Assembly (NCBI RefSeq): GCF_004343725.1
Contig: NZ_PTQW01000028.1
Coordinates: 1 to 41,707, forward strand
Direction of reading: 5' to 3'
DNA from: Treponema sp. J25
GTDB taxonomy: Bacteria; Spirochaetota; Spirochaetia; Treponematales; Breznakiellaceae
DNA length: 41,707 bases
The position numbers and the translations under genes are program-made. This document shows, in pieces, positions 16,688-27,460 of the stretch. Within the stretch, counting starts at the first letter, position 1; each line of letters opens with the position of its first letter. The notes under the pieces are model-generated. The model was not told the DNA's origin. It worked only from the letters and a program-made list of their open reading frames with translations, and searched no databases.

Positions 16688-17836
16688 TTACACAGAAACC
16701 GCTTCCAGGGCTTCCAGCACCGCCTTGCCCATGGCAACGGTTCCCACAATCTTCTCCTTTGTTAAACCTGCCCCTTTGGAGGCAATGTCCTTCGTTCGAT
16801 ATCCCCTATCCAGGGTAAGCTCCACCGCCTTTTCGATAGCCTGGGCCTCTTTCTCAAGCCCAAAGGAATAACGTAAGAGGAGCGCCGCCGATAAAATGGT
16901 GGCAAGGGGATTGGCCACATCCTGACCGGCAATATCCGGCGCCGAACCATGGATGGGTTCGTAGAGTCCCATGGTTACGGGTTTTCCATTTTTCACGTTA
17001 CTTGTATCGGGGTCTCCCAGGCTTGCGGAGGGAAGCATGCCGATAGAACCGGTAAGGACGCTGGCCTCATCGGAAAGGATGTCCCCAAAGAGATTGCTCG
17101 TCACAATCACATCGAATTGCCCCGGCGCCCGAACAAGCTGCATGGCACAGTTATCCACATACATGTAGGTGGTTTCGATATCGGGATACTCGGGGGCTAC
17201 TCTGGCGGCCACTTCCCGCCAGAGCCGGCTCGATTCAAGGACGTTCGCCTTATCCACCACACAGAGCTTCTTCCGCCGTACCGCCGCGGCCCGATAGCCC
17301 GCCCGCAGCACCCGTTCAATCTCTGTTTTGGAATAGGTTTCCGTATCAAAGGCAGATTCGCCATCGCTGCTGCGCCCCCGCTCGCCAAAGTAGAGGCCCC
17401 CCGTCAGTTCCCGCACAATCAAGAGGTCAAAGGTGGCCTTTCCTTCGGGATGACTTGCGGTAAGAACATCTTCCTTTATCGGGCAGGCCTCTTTGAGCTG
17501 AGGCAAAAGCCGGGCAGGCCTGAGGTTGGCGTACACCCCCAGCCCCGCCCGTAGGCCCAAGAGGGCCCGTTCAGGCCGGAGATGTCCCGGCAGGGTTTCC
17601 CATTTGGGGCCACCAACCGCCCCCAAAAGCACCGCATCGCAGGATTTAGCCGCTTCCAGGGTGTCCGCCGGTAAGGGCTCTCCCGTGGCATCGATGGCAC
17701 AACCGCCCGCTAAAAGTTCTACATAATTAAAGGTGTGTCCAAAGCGGTCTCCCACCGCATCAAGGACTTCCACCGCCTGGTGGACTACATCCGGTCCAAT
17801 GCCATCCCCCGGTACCAGGGCTATTGAATAGGTCAT
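16688..17836 (-). CDS. leuB: 3-Isopropylmalate dehydrogenase
   Basis: 382-residue NAD-dependent beta-decarboxylating dehydrogenase, third step of leucine synthesis; it may also act on methylmalate in the citramalate route to isoleucine, as the downstream partner of Cim[11 protein letters not shown] at the start, [39 protein letters not shown] and [18 protein letters not shown] identify the family. A strong GAGGAGG site precedes the ATG, 20 bases after cimA. leuC and leuD, needed between LeuA/CimA and LeuB, are absent from the window. Confidence 0.95.
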   Translation of the reverse strand: MTYSIALVPGDGIGPDVVHQAVEVLDAVGDRFGHTFNYVELLAGGCAIDATGEPLPADTLEAAKSCDAVLLGAVGGPKWETLPGHLRPERALLGLRAGLGVYANLRPARLLPQLKEACPIKEDVLTASHPEGKATFDLLIVRELTGGLYFGERGRSSDGESAFDTETYSKTEIERVLRAGYRAAAVRRKKLCVVDKANVLESSRLWREVAARVAPEYPDIETTYMYVDNCAMQLVRAPGQFDVIVTSNLFGDILSDEASVLTGSIGMLPSASLGDPDTSNVKNGKPVTMGLYEPIHGSAPDIAGQDVANPLATILSAALLLRYSFGLEKEAQAIEKAVELTLDRGYRTKDIASKGAGLTKEKIVGTVAMGKAVLEALEAVSV

Positions 17837-17856
17837 CGTTATTCCTCCTCAGTAGC

Positions 17857-19539
17857 TTACAAATACGCCTTAAAGCGACGCTCAATATCATGGATGAGCT
17901 TATATTCGATAGCATCCACCAGGGCACTGCGGCTTGCTTCGATAATGTCCGCCGAGACCCCAACGGTCGTCCAGGTTTCCTGGCCATCGGTAGACTCGAT
18001 AAGGACCCGCACCTTGGCGGCAGTGGCGTCCTTGCCATCGATAACCCGAACCTTATAATCTGATAGCCGCACCCGCCCCAGTTCAGGGTAGAACCGGGCC
18101 AGGGCTCGCCGGAGGGCTCCGTCCAGGGCATTCACGGGACCATCCCCCTCGGCGGCAGCGATTTCGATGGTTCCATCAACCTGGACTTTTACCCAGGCGT
18201 TGGCGCAGGTGGTTGCATCCGCGCTGGGATGTTCGCTTACCACCCGATATTTCTCTATAGAAAAGAGGGGCTTATACTTTCCCAGTTCCCGGCGCACCAA
18301 CAGCTCAAAGCTTGCGTCGGCCCCTTCAAACTGCCAGCCCTCTGCTTCCAGGGCCTTAAGCCGGGCGGCCACCGCCGCCGTCACCGGATGTTCCTTGGTG
18401 ATGCTGGGATCGATCCGTTTGGCCCGCTCGGCAATGGCTGAACGGCCCCCTACCTCGCTCATCAGGAAGCGCCGGTCGTTCCCTACCAGGGCAGGATCCA
18501 CATGTTCAAAGGAACGGCGCACCTTGAGGATCCCATCGGCATGCATCCCCGCCTTATGGGCAAAGGCCCGGCTCCCCACATAGGGCATGCTTTCGGGGAC
18601 CGCCACGTTGGCAATCTCCGCTACCCGGCGGGTAAGCTCCGAAATTCGGGGGAGTTTTCCCTCCGGGAGGCACCGGTAGCCAAGTTTTATCTCTAGGCTG
18701 GGGATAATTGCCGCCAGGGCCGCATTGCCACAGCGCTCCCCAAAGCCCACCAGGGTCCCCTGGACGTGGCGGGCCCCAGACATTACCGCCATCACCGAAT
18801 TAGCCGTGGCCATTCCCGCATCGTCATGGCAGTGGATACCCACGAGGTACCCCGCCGCTTCTGTTGCGGCGAGTCCCTTGCCAGGACCGGCACAGAATTC
18901 TTTGTAGGCCGGGCCCCCTACTTCCTCAATCAGATTGATAACCTGGCGTACCCCTTCCTGAATCCGATCGGGGAAACTCCCGCCGTTGGTATCACAGAGC
19001 ACCAGCCGATCCGCCCCGGCTTCCAGGGCTGTTTTAAGAGTAAGAAGGGCATACTCAGGATTAGCCTGCCAGCCATCGAAATAGTGTTCCGCATCGTAAA
19101 TCAGGATCTTGCCCTGCTGTTTAAAAAAATCGATGGTCTCCCGGATCATGGCCAGGTTTTCTTCTAGGCTTACCCGGAGCACCTCGGTGACATGGAGGTC
19201 CCAGCTCTTCCCAAACAGCACCACCGCATCCGTTTCTGCCTGCAAAAGGCTCCGTACATTGGGGTCTTCCTGGGGGGTCACGCCTTTTTTACGGGTAGCC
19301 CCAAAGGCACAAAGCCGGGCGTTCTGGAGCGAAAGGCTCCGGGCAATCCGAAAGAACTCCATATCCTTGGGATTACTCCCCGGATTCCCTGCTTCAATCC
19401 AGGTAACCCCCAGTTCATCCAGGGCCTGCGTAACGGCAAGTTTATCCTGTACCGAAAAGGCAATACCCTCACCCTGGGCCCCATCCCGGAGGGTGGTATC
19501 AAATATTTCTACTGTCCGTTGAAGGTCCTGTTTAGACAC
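17857..19539 (-). CDS. cimA: Citramalate synthase
   Basis: 560-residue HMGL-like enzyme with a C-terminal LeuA-dimer regulatory domain. It would condense pyruvate and acetyl-CoA to (R)-citramalate, giving 2-oxobutyrate and then isoleucine without threonine deaminase. [56 protein letters not shown] and [13 protein letters not shown] are typical of CimA rather than LeuA. The start is a GTG at 19539 that overlaps the end of leuA by 8 bases, with GGGAGG inside leuA, so translation is coupled. No threonine deaminase gene is in the window. Confidence 0.93.
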   Translation of the reverse strand: MSKQDLQRTVEIFDTTLRDGAQGEGIAFSVQDKLAVTQALDELGVTWIEAGNPGSNPKDMEFFRIARSLSLQNARLCAFGATRKKGVTPQEDPNVRSLLQAETDAVVLFGKSWDLHVTEVLRVSLEENLAMIRETIDFFKQQGKILIYDAEHYFDGWQANPEYALLTLKTALEAGADRLVLCDTNGGSFPDRIQEGVRQVINLIEEVGGPAYKEFCAGPGKGLAATEAAGYLVGIHCHDDAGMATANSVMAVMSGARHVQGTLVGFGERCGNAALAAIIPSLEIKLGYRCLPEGKLPRISELTRRVAEIANVAVPESMPYVGSRAFAHKAGMHADGILKVRRSFEHVDPALVGNDRRFLMSEVGGRSAIAERAKRIDPSITKEHPVTAAVAARLKALEAEGWQFEGADASFELLVRRELGKYKPLFSIEKYRVVSEHPSADATTCANAWVKVQVDGTIEIAAAEGDGPVNALDGALRRALARFYPELGRVRLSDYKVRVIDGKDATAAKVRVLIESTDGQETWTTVGVSADIIEASRSALVDAIEYKLIHDIERRFKAYL

Positions 19540-21094
19540 CCTGGCTTACCTCCCGTTTTGTTCCATTCCCGTTGGCCACTGCCGCGAGTTCCCATTCCAT
19601 GGCATTGATAGCCGCAATGTAGGCCTTAATCGCCGCCTCGATGATGTCCGTCGAAATTCCCCGACCGTTCCAGCGCCGCCCCTCGTAGGCGATCTTCACC
19701 GTGGCCTCTCCCTGGGCATCCTCTCCACCGGTGACTGCCCCCAGTTCAAAGGCCTCCAGATCCGGTTCTTTCCCAATGATATGATCGATGGCCTTAAAGG
19801 CCGCATCGATGGGTCCATCCCCTACGGCGGCATACTCATGGATGGTTCCATCCTTATGGGCAAGCCGGATGGTACTGGTGGCACTCATGGTAGAACCGGA
19901 ATTCACCACCCACCGATCGAGCCGATAGGTTTCCGGCACCGTGGCGGTGGTTCCCGCAATAAGGGCTTCTATATCCCGGTCACTGACGACCTTTTTCTTG
20001 TCCGCCAGTATTTTGAACTGCTGGAAGGCCTCTTCTATGGCCTGGGGTTCCAGGGTAAAGCCCAGGTCTTTTATGCGCTCCTCAAAGGCATGGCGCCCTG
20101 AATGTTTACCCAACACCATACGGTTCCGGGGAATACCAATCGATTCGGGGGTCATGATCTCGTAGGTAGCCCGATTGGCAAGTACCCCATGTTGATGAAT
20201 ACCCGCCTCATGGGCAAAGGCGTTCTCCCCAACAATGGCCTTATTCGGCTGAACCCGGACGCCGGTTACCTGGGATACGAGGCGACTGGTGGCATAAATT
20301 TGAGTGGTATCTACCCGACAGGTAAGATCAAACAGATCTTTCCGGGTCCGCAGGGCCATGACGATTTCTTCCAGGGAGGCATTCCCTGCCCGTTCGCCCA
20401 GGCCGTTTATGGTACACTCTACCTGGTCAGCCCCATGGACCAGGGCAGCAAGGCTATTGGCCACTGCAAGGCCGAGGTCATTATGGCAATGGACCGAGAC
20501 TTTTACCCGATCGATATTGGGGGTGTGTTCTTTTACATATTGAACCAGGCGGCCAAATTCTTCGGGAATGGCGTAGCCCACCGTATCAGGGATATTCACC
20601 ACCGTGGCTCCCGCATCGATGACCGCCGCAAAGACCTTACACAAGAAGTCTGGATCACTCCGGGAGGCATCTTCGGCAGAAAATTCCACATCCGAACAAT
20701 ACCGCTTTGCGTATCGCACCGCCGCTACGGCCCGTTCCAGTACCTGATCGGGGGACATCTTAAGTTTGTACTCCATATGAATCGGAGAAGTGGCAATAAA
20801 CGTATGAATCCGGGGAGCTGCGGCCTTTGCAAGGGCTTCCCATCCCGCATCAATATCCTTGTCCAGGGCCCGGCATAAACCGGCCACAACACTGTTTTTT
20901 ACTACCCCAGCCACGGCCTTCACCGCCGCGAGGTCACCCGGACTTGCCGCGGGGAAACCTGCTTCCATCACATCCACCCCCAGCTTTTCGAGTTGCCGGG
21001 CGACTTCTACCTTCTCCTGAAGATTCATACTACATCCGGGGGCCTGTTCACCATCCCGGAGGGTTGTGTCAAAAATCTGTATGGTACGGGCCAT
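19532..21094 (-). CDS. leuA: 2-Isopropylmalate synthase
   Basis: 520-residue enzyme, first committed step of leucine synthesis (2-oxoisovalerate plus acetyl-CoA). [60 protein letters not shown] and [13 protein letters not shown] mark the catalytic TIM barrel; the C-terminal LeuA-dimer domain (after about 395, with [17 protein letters not shown] near the end) normally carries leucine feedback control. GGAGGTG precedes the ATG, 14 bases after ilvC. It overlaps its paralogue cimA by 8 bases. Confidence 0.97.
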   Translation of the reverse strand: MARTIQIFDTTLRDGEQAPGCSMNLQEKVEVARQLEKLGVDVMEAGFPAASPGDLAAVKAVAGVVKNSVVAGLCRALDKDIDAGWEALAKAAAPRIHTFIATSPIHMEYKLKMSPDQVLERAVAAVRYAKRYCSDVEFSAEDASRSDPDFLCKVFAAVIDAGATVVNIPDTVGYAIPEEFGRLVQYVKEHTPNIDRVKVSVHCHNDLGLAVANSLAALVHGADQVECTINGLGERAGNASLEEIVMALRTRKDLFDLTCRVDTTQIYATSRLVSQVTGVRVQPNKAIVGENAFAHEAGIHQHGVLANRATYEIMTPESIGIPRNRMVLGKHSGRHAFEERIKDLGFTLEPQAIEEAFQQFKILADKKKVVSDRDIEALIAGTTATVPETYRLDRWVVNSGSTMSATSTIRLAHKDGTIHEYAAVGDGPIDAAFKAIDHIIGKEPDLEAFELGAVTGGEDAQGEATVKIAYEGRRWNGRGISTDIIEAAIKAYIAAINAMEWELAAVANGNGTKREVSQGV

Positions 21095-21108
21095 AGGGCA
21101 CCTCCTCG

Positions 21109-22297
<1,189 letters not shown>

Positions 22298-22798
22298 TTA
22301 AATGCTAATGCTTAGTACTAGGTTTCCACGCTCCAGGGCTACTAGACCGGTGCGGGCTAGTTCTAGAATGCCGTAGGGGCGTACGAGGAGAAGGAGGCCT
22401 TCCAGCTTGTCAGAATCGCCGGTTACCTCGAGGGTAATTGTGGAGGGAGATACATCTATAATTCGAGCTCTAAAAATAGTGGCGATTTCGATAACCGCCG
22501 GCCGGGTGTGTTCATCGGCCTTAACTTTTACTAACATCAGTTCCCGTCGGATACAGGACTCTGGCGCCAGTTCCCGAACGGAAATCACATCCACCAGCTT
22601 ACTCAGCTGTTTCACGATCTGATCGAGGATCTGTTCGTCCCCGCTCACCGCGATGGTCATGCGAGACACCGATGGATCATCGGTTTCGCCCACCGTGAGG
22701 CCGTCGATATTAAAACCACGACGGCTAAAGAGCCCTGCCACTCGACTCAGGGTACCTGAGCGGTTTTCCACCAGGGCCGACACCACGTGCCGTTTCAT
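22298..22798 (-). CDS. ilvN: Acetolactate synthase, small regulatory subunit
   Basis: 166-residue protein that activates IlvB and confers valine feedback inhibition. The N-terminal ACT domain (VSALVENRSGTLSRVAGLFSRRGFNIDGLTVGETDD) and a C-terminal half with RELMLVKVKA and LEVTGDSDKLEGLL match the short-form IlvN/IlvH. The ATG at 22798 has GGGGGT upstream. It lies 19 bases after the aroF-pheA fusion and five genes away from ilvB. Confidence 0.95.
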   Translation of the reverse strand: MKRHVVSALVENRSGTLSRVAGLFSRRGFNIDGLTVGETDDPSVSRMTIAVSGDEQILDQIVKQLSKLVDVISVRELAPESCIRRELMLVKVKADEHTRPAVIEIATIFRARIIDVSPSTITLEVTGDSDKLEGLLLLVRPYGILELARTGLVALERGNLVLSISI

Positions 22799-22817
22799 GC
22801 CTACCCCCGCTAGGAGC

Positions 22818-24869
22818 CTACAAAGAGGCCCGGTATGCTCCGAGGAACCGGAAGTCCTCGGTCTTCGTCTTTAAGTCTTCCATGGCCGCATCGAAGATCC
22901 CCTCTTCCTGCGGAATAGAGACATCCACATAAAACAGATATCGCCAGGGTTTCCCGGGAATAGGCCGGGACTCTAGCTTTGTCATATTGATTCCCCGTTC
23001 ACTGAGTACCTTAAGGCACTGGAACAGGGAGCCCGGTTCGTTTGGTGTGGAAAACACTAATGAGGCCTTGTTGGGCAATCCCGAACCCAGGCTCGGAGGA
23101 ATAAGGGCCGCTATCTCTGCCAGGGAAGGAACCGCCGTCTCGCTCCAGGCGCCCCTCTTACCGATAATCATAAACCGGGTGTAATTTAAGGGATTAGTTT
23201 CTATCCCTTCTTTTAAGATTTTAAGCCCATAGATGTGGGCTGCAGCCTCTCCCGCGATGGCCGCCACATCGATCCGCTGTTCCCGAGCCAGGGATGCCAC
23301 AGAAGTTCCCGTATCGTTACAGGGCTCCAGGGTCCATTCAGGATGTTGCTCCAGAAAATCCCGACACTGGGCAAAGCCCTGGGGATGGCTTCGAACAATC
23401 CGAATCGTTTCAAGTCGGGCATCCGGATGAGCAATAAGACAGTGAACAATCCGGAGCTTTATTTCCCCCACCATGGTGATATCAGGGTACCGTAAAAAAA
23501 GGTCGTAGTTTTCGTGGACCGAACCGGCAAGGCTGTTTTCTACGGGCACCATGCCATAGCGGGCTGAGCCATCCAGCACCGCATTAAACACCGCCTGAAA
23601 GGACGACACTGGCAGACGGGGCACATCTTCGCCAAAGGCGCGGAAAATAGCCTGTTCCGCAAAGGCCCCACTCTCCCCTGAAAAGGCCACCACCGGCAGG
23701 GCCGATTCCTTTTCTCCCGCCCCAAAGGAAGCGGGACCAACTTTTTCTTCCCGCGGTTCCGCCCGCGAGGAGGCTTCTTGGGGAGTCCCCTTCTCTCCTG
23801 CCGCAGTAAATCCCTTACCCCATCGCCGGGACAATAGAGGTGCCGGCAGGGGGGTACGGAGCAACTCCTTCCCTACCACCGGCGCCAGGGCCTCGATATC
23901 CCGCATCAGTTTTTCAAACTGTTCAGGATAAAGGGATTGGGGTCCATCCGAGAGGGCCTCTTCGGGCCGGGGATGCACCTCAATGGTAAGACCATTGGCC
24001 CCCGCCGCAATGGCCGCTAAGGCCACGGGGCTTACCTTGGCTCGGATTCCCACGGCGTGGCTGGGATCTACAATAATGGGAAGGTGCGATAATTTACGTA
24101 CCACCGGGATAGCCGAAATATCCAGGGTATTCCGTGTATAGGTTTCAAAGGTGCGGATACCCCGCTCACAGAGAATCACATCCTTTGTACCTGAGGCAAG
24201 GAGATACTCCGCCGAAAGGAGCCATTCTTCTATCGTAGCCGAAGGGCCTCGCTTCAAGAGCACCGGCTTTCCGAGGGATCCTACTTTTTTAAGGAGTTCA
24301 AAGTTCTGCATGTTCCGGGCCCCAATCTGGAACATATCCACCAGATCCTGCATTTGGACCGCTAATTCGGGAGACACCACCTCGGTAACGATGGGCATAC
24401 CGTACACATCCCCGGCCTCCCGCATGTATTCCAGGCCCTTCATTCCCAAACCTTGAAAGGCGTAGGGACTTGTCCGGGGTTTGTAGGCCCCACCCCGGAG
24501 CATCACCGCCCCCGACTCGCGGACCAGGGCGGCGGTTTCCAGGATCTGCTCCCGACTTTCCACCGCGCAGGGACCGGCGATCACCGTAATCCGGCTTCCC
24601 CCAATGGTTACGGGCCCCACTGTCACAATCGTATCTTCCGGATGGGTTTCCCGGGAGGCCAGTTCATAGGGCTTTGAGGTCTGGGCCACCCGTTCTACTC
24701 CCGGCAGCAGGGAAAGTTCCCGGAGGTCCACCTGACCTTTTCCCGTGGCCCCGATAATATCATCATCCCCAAAAACCTGTTCCCGCACAGAAAAACCCCG
24801 TTCACTTAAGAAGGAGCGAATCCGCTCCCGATCCCGGGAAGAGCAGGTTTTTGAGAGTACCACCACCAT
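22818..24869 (-). CDS. aroF-pheA: DAHP synthase - prephenate dehydratase fusion
   Basis: 683-residue bifunctional protein. Residues 1-75 form a ferredoxin-like regulatory domain as in Thermotoga-type DAHP synthase; 80-340 are the catalytic barrel (IAGPCAVES with metal-binding Cys101, GGAYKPRTSPYAFQG, IVDPSHAVG). A low-complexity linker (about 345-392) leads to prephenate dehydratase (393-575: FSGESGAFAEQA, VPVENSLAGSV, NYTRF at 562-566) and an ACT domain with the phenylalanine-binding ESRP (633-636). It would join the first step of the shikimate pathway with the phenylpyruvate step, under phenylalanine control. No chorismate mutase domain is visible. GGAGG precedes the ATG. Confidence 0.93.
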   Translation of the reverse strand: MVVVLSKTCSSRDRERIRSFLSERGFSVREQVFGDDDIIGATGKGQVDLRELSLLPGVERVAQTSKPYELASRETHPEDTIVTVGPVTIGGSRITVIAGPCAVESREQILETAALVRESGAVMLRGGAYKPRTSPYAFQGLGMKGLEYMREAGDVYGMPIVTEVVSPELAVQMQDLVDMFQIGARNMQNFELLKKVGSLGKPVLLKRGPSATIEEWLLSAEYLLASGTKDVILCERGIRTFETYTRNTLDISAIPVVRKLSHLPIIVDPSHAVGIRAKVSPVALAAIAAGANGLTIEVHPRPEEALSDGPQSLYPEQFEKLMRDIEALAPVVGKELLRTPLPAPLLSRRWGKGFTAAGEKGTPQEASSRAEPREEKVGPASFGAGEKESALPVVAFSGESGAFAEQAIFRAFGEDVPRLPVSSFQAVFNAVLDGSARYGMVPVENSLAGSVHENYDLFLRYPDITMVGEIKLRIVHCLIAHPDARLETIRIVRSHPQGFAQCRDFLEQHPEWTLEPCNDTGTSVASLAREQRIDVAAIAGEAAAHIYGLKILKEGIETNPLNYTRFMIIGKRGAWSETAVPSLAEIAALIPPSLGSGLPNKASLVFSTPNEPGSLFQCLKVLSERGINMTKLESRPIPGKPWRYLFYVDVSIPQEEGIFDAAMEDLKTKTEDFRFLGAYRASL

Positions 24870-24895
24870 GGTTACGAATCCTCCGTAGTGTATCC

Positions 24896-24924
24896 ATGAT
24901 AGCCATTCCCGCGTACTTTGACAA
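24896..24924 (-). promoter_or_regulatory. Promoter of the amino-acid operon
   Basis: On the minus strand -35 TTGTCA (24924-24919), a 17-base spacer and -10 TATCAT (24901-24896). The predicted start near 24889 gives a leader of about 20 bases, enough for the Shine-Dalgarno only, so attenuation upstream of aroF-pheA is unlikely. Confidence 0.6.
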
Positions 24925-24995
24925 GAGTTTTTTGCAAGAATATACAGGATTTAAAATATTTTTTGCATATTTTTTAAGTATTGCAGCGGCTACAG

Positions 24996-25034
24996 CATTG
25001 TTAAAAAACAATGGGAGAAAAAATGTCATCTCCC
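24996..25034. other. Two adjacent hairpins upstream of the operon promoter
   Basis: CATTGTT/AACAATG (24996-25002 with 25007-25013, 4-base loop) abuts GGGAGA/TCTCCC (25013-25018 with 25029-25034). They lie between the island edge at 25049 and the minus-strand promoter. The role is unknown; they could be old IS end structure or an operator. Confidence 0.3.
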
Positions 25035-25048
25035 TAAAAACGCAGCCC

Positions 25049-25172
25049 CCGCGCTCTGCCAGAATAGAAGTCACCTACATTATGTGTTTTAGGAGGTGAC
25101 GTATGGCTCGGTATAGTGCGCAGTTTCGGGATATGGTACTTAAAAAACTCCTGCCACCAGAGAGCCGAACGG
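25049..25172 (+). repeat. Direct repeat, left copy (IS3-family 5' end)
   Basis: 124 bases identical to 35390-35512 except for one base in an A-run (six A here, five there). It holds the start of an IS3-type orfA with a strong Shine-Dalgarno. The two copies are in the same orientation, 10,341 bases apart, and bracket the PTS island. Confidence 0.9.
25103..25172 (+). pseudogene. IS3-family orfA start, truncated
   Basis: After AGGAGGTGAC the frame reads MARYSAQFRDMVLKKLLPPESRTV, matching the first helix-turn-helix residues of IS3-family OrfA proteins. The sequence then jumps, at 25173, into an inverted fragment of another transposase. Only about 23 codons survive and no OrfB is present here, so this is a dead fragment. 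Confidence 0.7.
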
Positions 25173-25588
25173 TGCAGTTGAAGCGTTCGACAAAACCATT
25201 TGTCTGCGGATGGCGAACCTGGGTCCGACGGTGTTCAATATCGTTCAGGGCAAGATACAGTTCATAGGGGTGGGCCTCTGTCCCGCAGTACTCACGGCTG
25301 TTGTCTGTAAGAATCGCTTTGACGGCGAGCCCGTTGGTCTGGTAGAAAGGCAGCACCTCGTTATGTACCACCGCCACCGCAGCCTCCGGTTGCTTGGTCG
25401 TGTGCAAAAAGCCAAAGACATAGCTCCCATAGGTGCCCACCACGGTATGCAGGTACACCTGCCCAACCCCCTTCAGGGTCCCTACGAAAAAGTATCCTGA
25501 CACAGTAATGGCCCCGTGCTCTCCACATGCTGCTCCTTGAAACTCGGATTCAGCTTCTCTATGTAGGCTATTTGATCGGCGGAAGGTC
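25173..25588 (-). pseudogene. IS481-type transposase fragment, frameshifted
   Basis: DDE integrase-core remnant. One frame encodes IEKLNPSFKEQHVES ... LLCQDTF, with the first catalytic Asp. Another encodes FVGTLKGVGQVYLHTVVGTYG, then LTDNSREYCGTEAHPYELYLALNDIEHRR and TNGFVERFN, with the second Asp and the Glu. The switch falls in a run of five T near 25493 where six would keep the frame. Both ends are missing: stops precede the N-terminal part and the IS3 fragment cuts the C-terminus. An open frame across the region exists by chance and is chimeric. Confidence 0.75.
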
Positions 25589-25597
25589 ATTAGTTTT

Positions 25598-25713
25598 TTA
25601 ATGTTCCAGTTTTTGCAGAACTTTCGCAGGATCTTCCTTGTTTCCGTTAATTCGGCGAGTATAACTTGCCACTAACGCTCGGGGTATTGTTCTCTATTCT
25701 TATCTTCAGTCAT
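25598..25713 (-). pseudogene. Small unassigned gene remnant, possibly frameshifted
   Basis: From an ATG at 25713 with GAGGGAGA upstream, the frame reads MTEDKNREQYPER and stops; a one-base shift continues LVASYTRRINGNKEDPAKVLQKLEH to a stop at 25598. The combined 38-39 residues look protein-like, but I do not recognise a family. It may be a broken small gene or chance. Confidence 0.25.
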
Positions 25714-25760
25714 CGAGATTATCATCTCCCTCACTTTGTAAAGATGGGATTTCGCGGGGG

Positions 25761-25967
25761 GACTATCCAGAATACCGGGCCTATCGGGAATTTTTGGATC
25801 TATGGGGCGTGGGCCACACCTTTTTAGAACTGGAACTTTCTCGTTTGGGGCTTTGGGGAGGGATTGAGCGGGAAAACACTAAAAGACAAGGGCGAATCGG
25901 CTTACTCAAATTAGGATTGTCCATAATATTCTTGTCTTCTACTCATTATCTTGCAGTTCCCTCGTGA
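25761..25967 (+). pseudogene. Unassigned coding remnant before the PTS operon
   Basis: An open stretch without a start codon encodes DYPEYRAYREFLDLWGVG, HTFLELELSRLGLWGG and IERENTKRQ, ending at TGA 25965-25967. The first 40 or so residues look like real protein, the remainder less so. No family is recognised. It probably marks a gene cut off when the island formed. Confidence 0.3.
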
Positions 25968-25978
25968 CAGAAGGTGGA

Positions 25979-25984
25979 TATACT
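25979..25984 (+). promoter_or_regulatory. Possible -10 box of the PTS operon
   Basis: TATACT at 25979-25984, with no convincing -35 at normal spacing. Transcription would start near 25991, just ahead of the Shine-Dalgarno GGAGG and the ATG at 26007. A weak core promoter would suit control by the MtlR-type activator encoded in the operon. Confidence 0.3.
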
Positions 25985-26006
25985 GGCCCCATTGGAGGTT
26001 CAGAAC

Positions 26007-27416
26007 ATGAGTGATTTTGTACAAGGTGCTACACAGACCGGCGCCCGCATGCATATCCAGCGAACCGGCCGTTTCTTAAGCGGAATGGTAATGCCCAACA
26101 TTGGGGCCTTTATCACCTGGGGTCTTATTACTGCGCTCTTTATTCCGACGGGCTGGATCCCTAACGAGTCTTTTGCAAAGCTGGTCGGCCCCATGATTAC
26201 CTACCTTTTGCCCCTGCTCATCGGCTATACGGGCGGAAAAATGGTTTATGATGTCCGGGGTGGTGTTATCGGCGCTGCGGCAGTCATGGGCATTATTGTT
26301 GGTTCCAGCATTCCCATGTTCCTTGGTGCCATGATTGTCGGACCTATCGCGGCCTGGTGCATGAAAAAAGTGGATGCCCTCTTTGAAGGCAAAATCCCTG
26401 TGGGCTTTGAGATGCTGGTGAACAACTTCTCCATGGGTATTTTGGGCACCATTTTAGCCCTGCTGGCTTACCTGGTCATTGCTCCTGCGGTCATGTTTAT
26501 CTCGAATGCGCTGGCCGCCGGCGTTAGGTCCATCGTATCCTTGGATTTACTCCCCCTGGCAAACATTTTTATTGAACCTGGCAAGGTGCTTTTCTTGAAC
26601 AATGCGATTAACCACGGGGTGCTTGCGCCAATTGGTGTACAGCAAGCTACAGAGGCGGGAAAATCTATCATCTTTATGCTGGAATCCAATCCCGGTCCGG
26701 GCCTTGGAATTTTGGTTGCATACTGGCTTGCAGGCAAGGGTATGGCAAAAGAGTCAGCCCCTGGTGCCATTATCATCCATTTCTTGGGCGGTATCCACGA
26801 GATTTATTTCCCCTATATACTGATGAATCCGAAACTGATCCTCGCGGCAATCGCTGGCGGTATGACAGGTACCTTTACCTTCTCCATCCTCGGCGCAGGC
26901 CTTGTGGCAACCCCCTCTCCGGGTTCTATTTTCGCCTATCTGGCTATGACCCCCAAAGGCGGCCTCTTCCCCATGCTGACCGGGGTACTGCTTTCTTCTG
27001 TAGCTTCATTCGTAGTGGCCTATCTGCTCCTTAAGTTTACCAAGCAGAACGAAGCTGAAAATGGTCTAGAACAAGCTGCTGCTCAGACTGCAGCTCTCAA
27101 GGGTTCCAAGCTCAAGGTCGATGTGGTATCTTCCAAAAAGACTGTAAAGAAAATCGTTTTTGCCTGCGACGCTGGTATGGGATCCAGCGCCATGGGTGCA
27201 AGCATACTCAGATCGAAAATACAGAAGGCGGGACTGCAGATTTCTGTTACCAATTGCGCGATTAATGATCTTCCGAAAGATGCGGATATCGTCATAACCC
27301 ATGAATCTTTAACTGAACGGGCTCGTGCAACCCTGCCGAATGCAACGCACATTTCGATCGATGACTTTTTAAAGAGTCCTGAATACGATGTACTCGTGGA
27401 AAAACTAAAAGCATAA
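26007..27416 (+). CDS. mtlA: PTS EIICB component, mannitol/hexitol type
   Basis: 469-residue membrane transporter that imports and phosphorylates a hexitol, most likely mannitol. The EIIC part (1-345) has about eight hydrophobic segments and the signature GGIHEIYFPYIL (261-272) with the substrate-binding Glu. A Glu/Ala/Gln-rich linker leads to EIIB (from about 378), with phosphorylated Cys387 in FACDAGMGSSAMGAS. The EIIA domain of fused MtlA proteins is missing and is supplied by mtlF downstream. I chose the ATG at 26007 because GGAGG lies 8 bases upstream; a GTG at 25974 is less likely. Exact hexitol specificity is not readable. Confidence 0.92.
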   Translation: MSDFVQGATQTGARMHIQRTGRFLSGMVMPNIGAFITWGLITALFIPTGWIPNESFAKLVGPMITYLLPLLIGYTGGKMVYDVRGGVIGAAAVMGIIVGSSIPMFLGAMIVGPIAAWCMKKVDALFEGKIPVGFEMLVNNFSMGILGTILALLAYLVIAPAVMFISNALAAGVRSIVSLDLLPLANIFIEPGKVLFLNNAINHGVLAPIGVQQATEAGKSIIFMLESNPGPGLGILVAYWLAGKGMAKESAPGAIIIHFLGGIHEIYFPYILMNPKLILAAIAGGMTGTFTFSILGAGLVATPSPGSIFAYLAMTPKGGLFPMLTGVLLSSVASFVVAYLLLKFTKQNEAENGLEQAAAQTAALKGSKLKVDVVSSKKTVKKIVFACDAGMGSSAMGASILRSKIQKAGLQISVTNCAINDLPKDADIVITHESLTERARATLPNATHISIDDFLKSPEYDVLVEKLKA

Positions 27417-27460
27417 TAAGGTTATACAAGGTTGATGAGCGAGAAGGGTAGGTTGGTACG

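Noticed and set aside
24802-25074. 90-codon minus-strand frame upstream of aroF-pheA
   Set aside because: It overlaps the promoter, the Shine-Dalgarno and the start of aroF-pheA in another frame, has no domain, and its N-terminal part comes from IS and hairpin sequence.
25075-25590. Intact 171-residue protein on the minus strand
   Set aside because: The frame is a chimera: an out-of-frame N-terminus, a true IS481 core fragment, and a C-terminus that is antisense of the IS3-type orfA. It is better described as a pseudogene.
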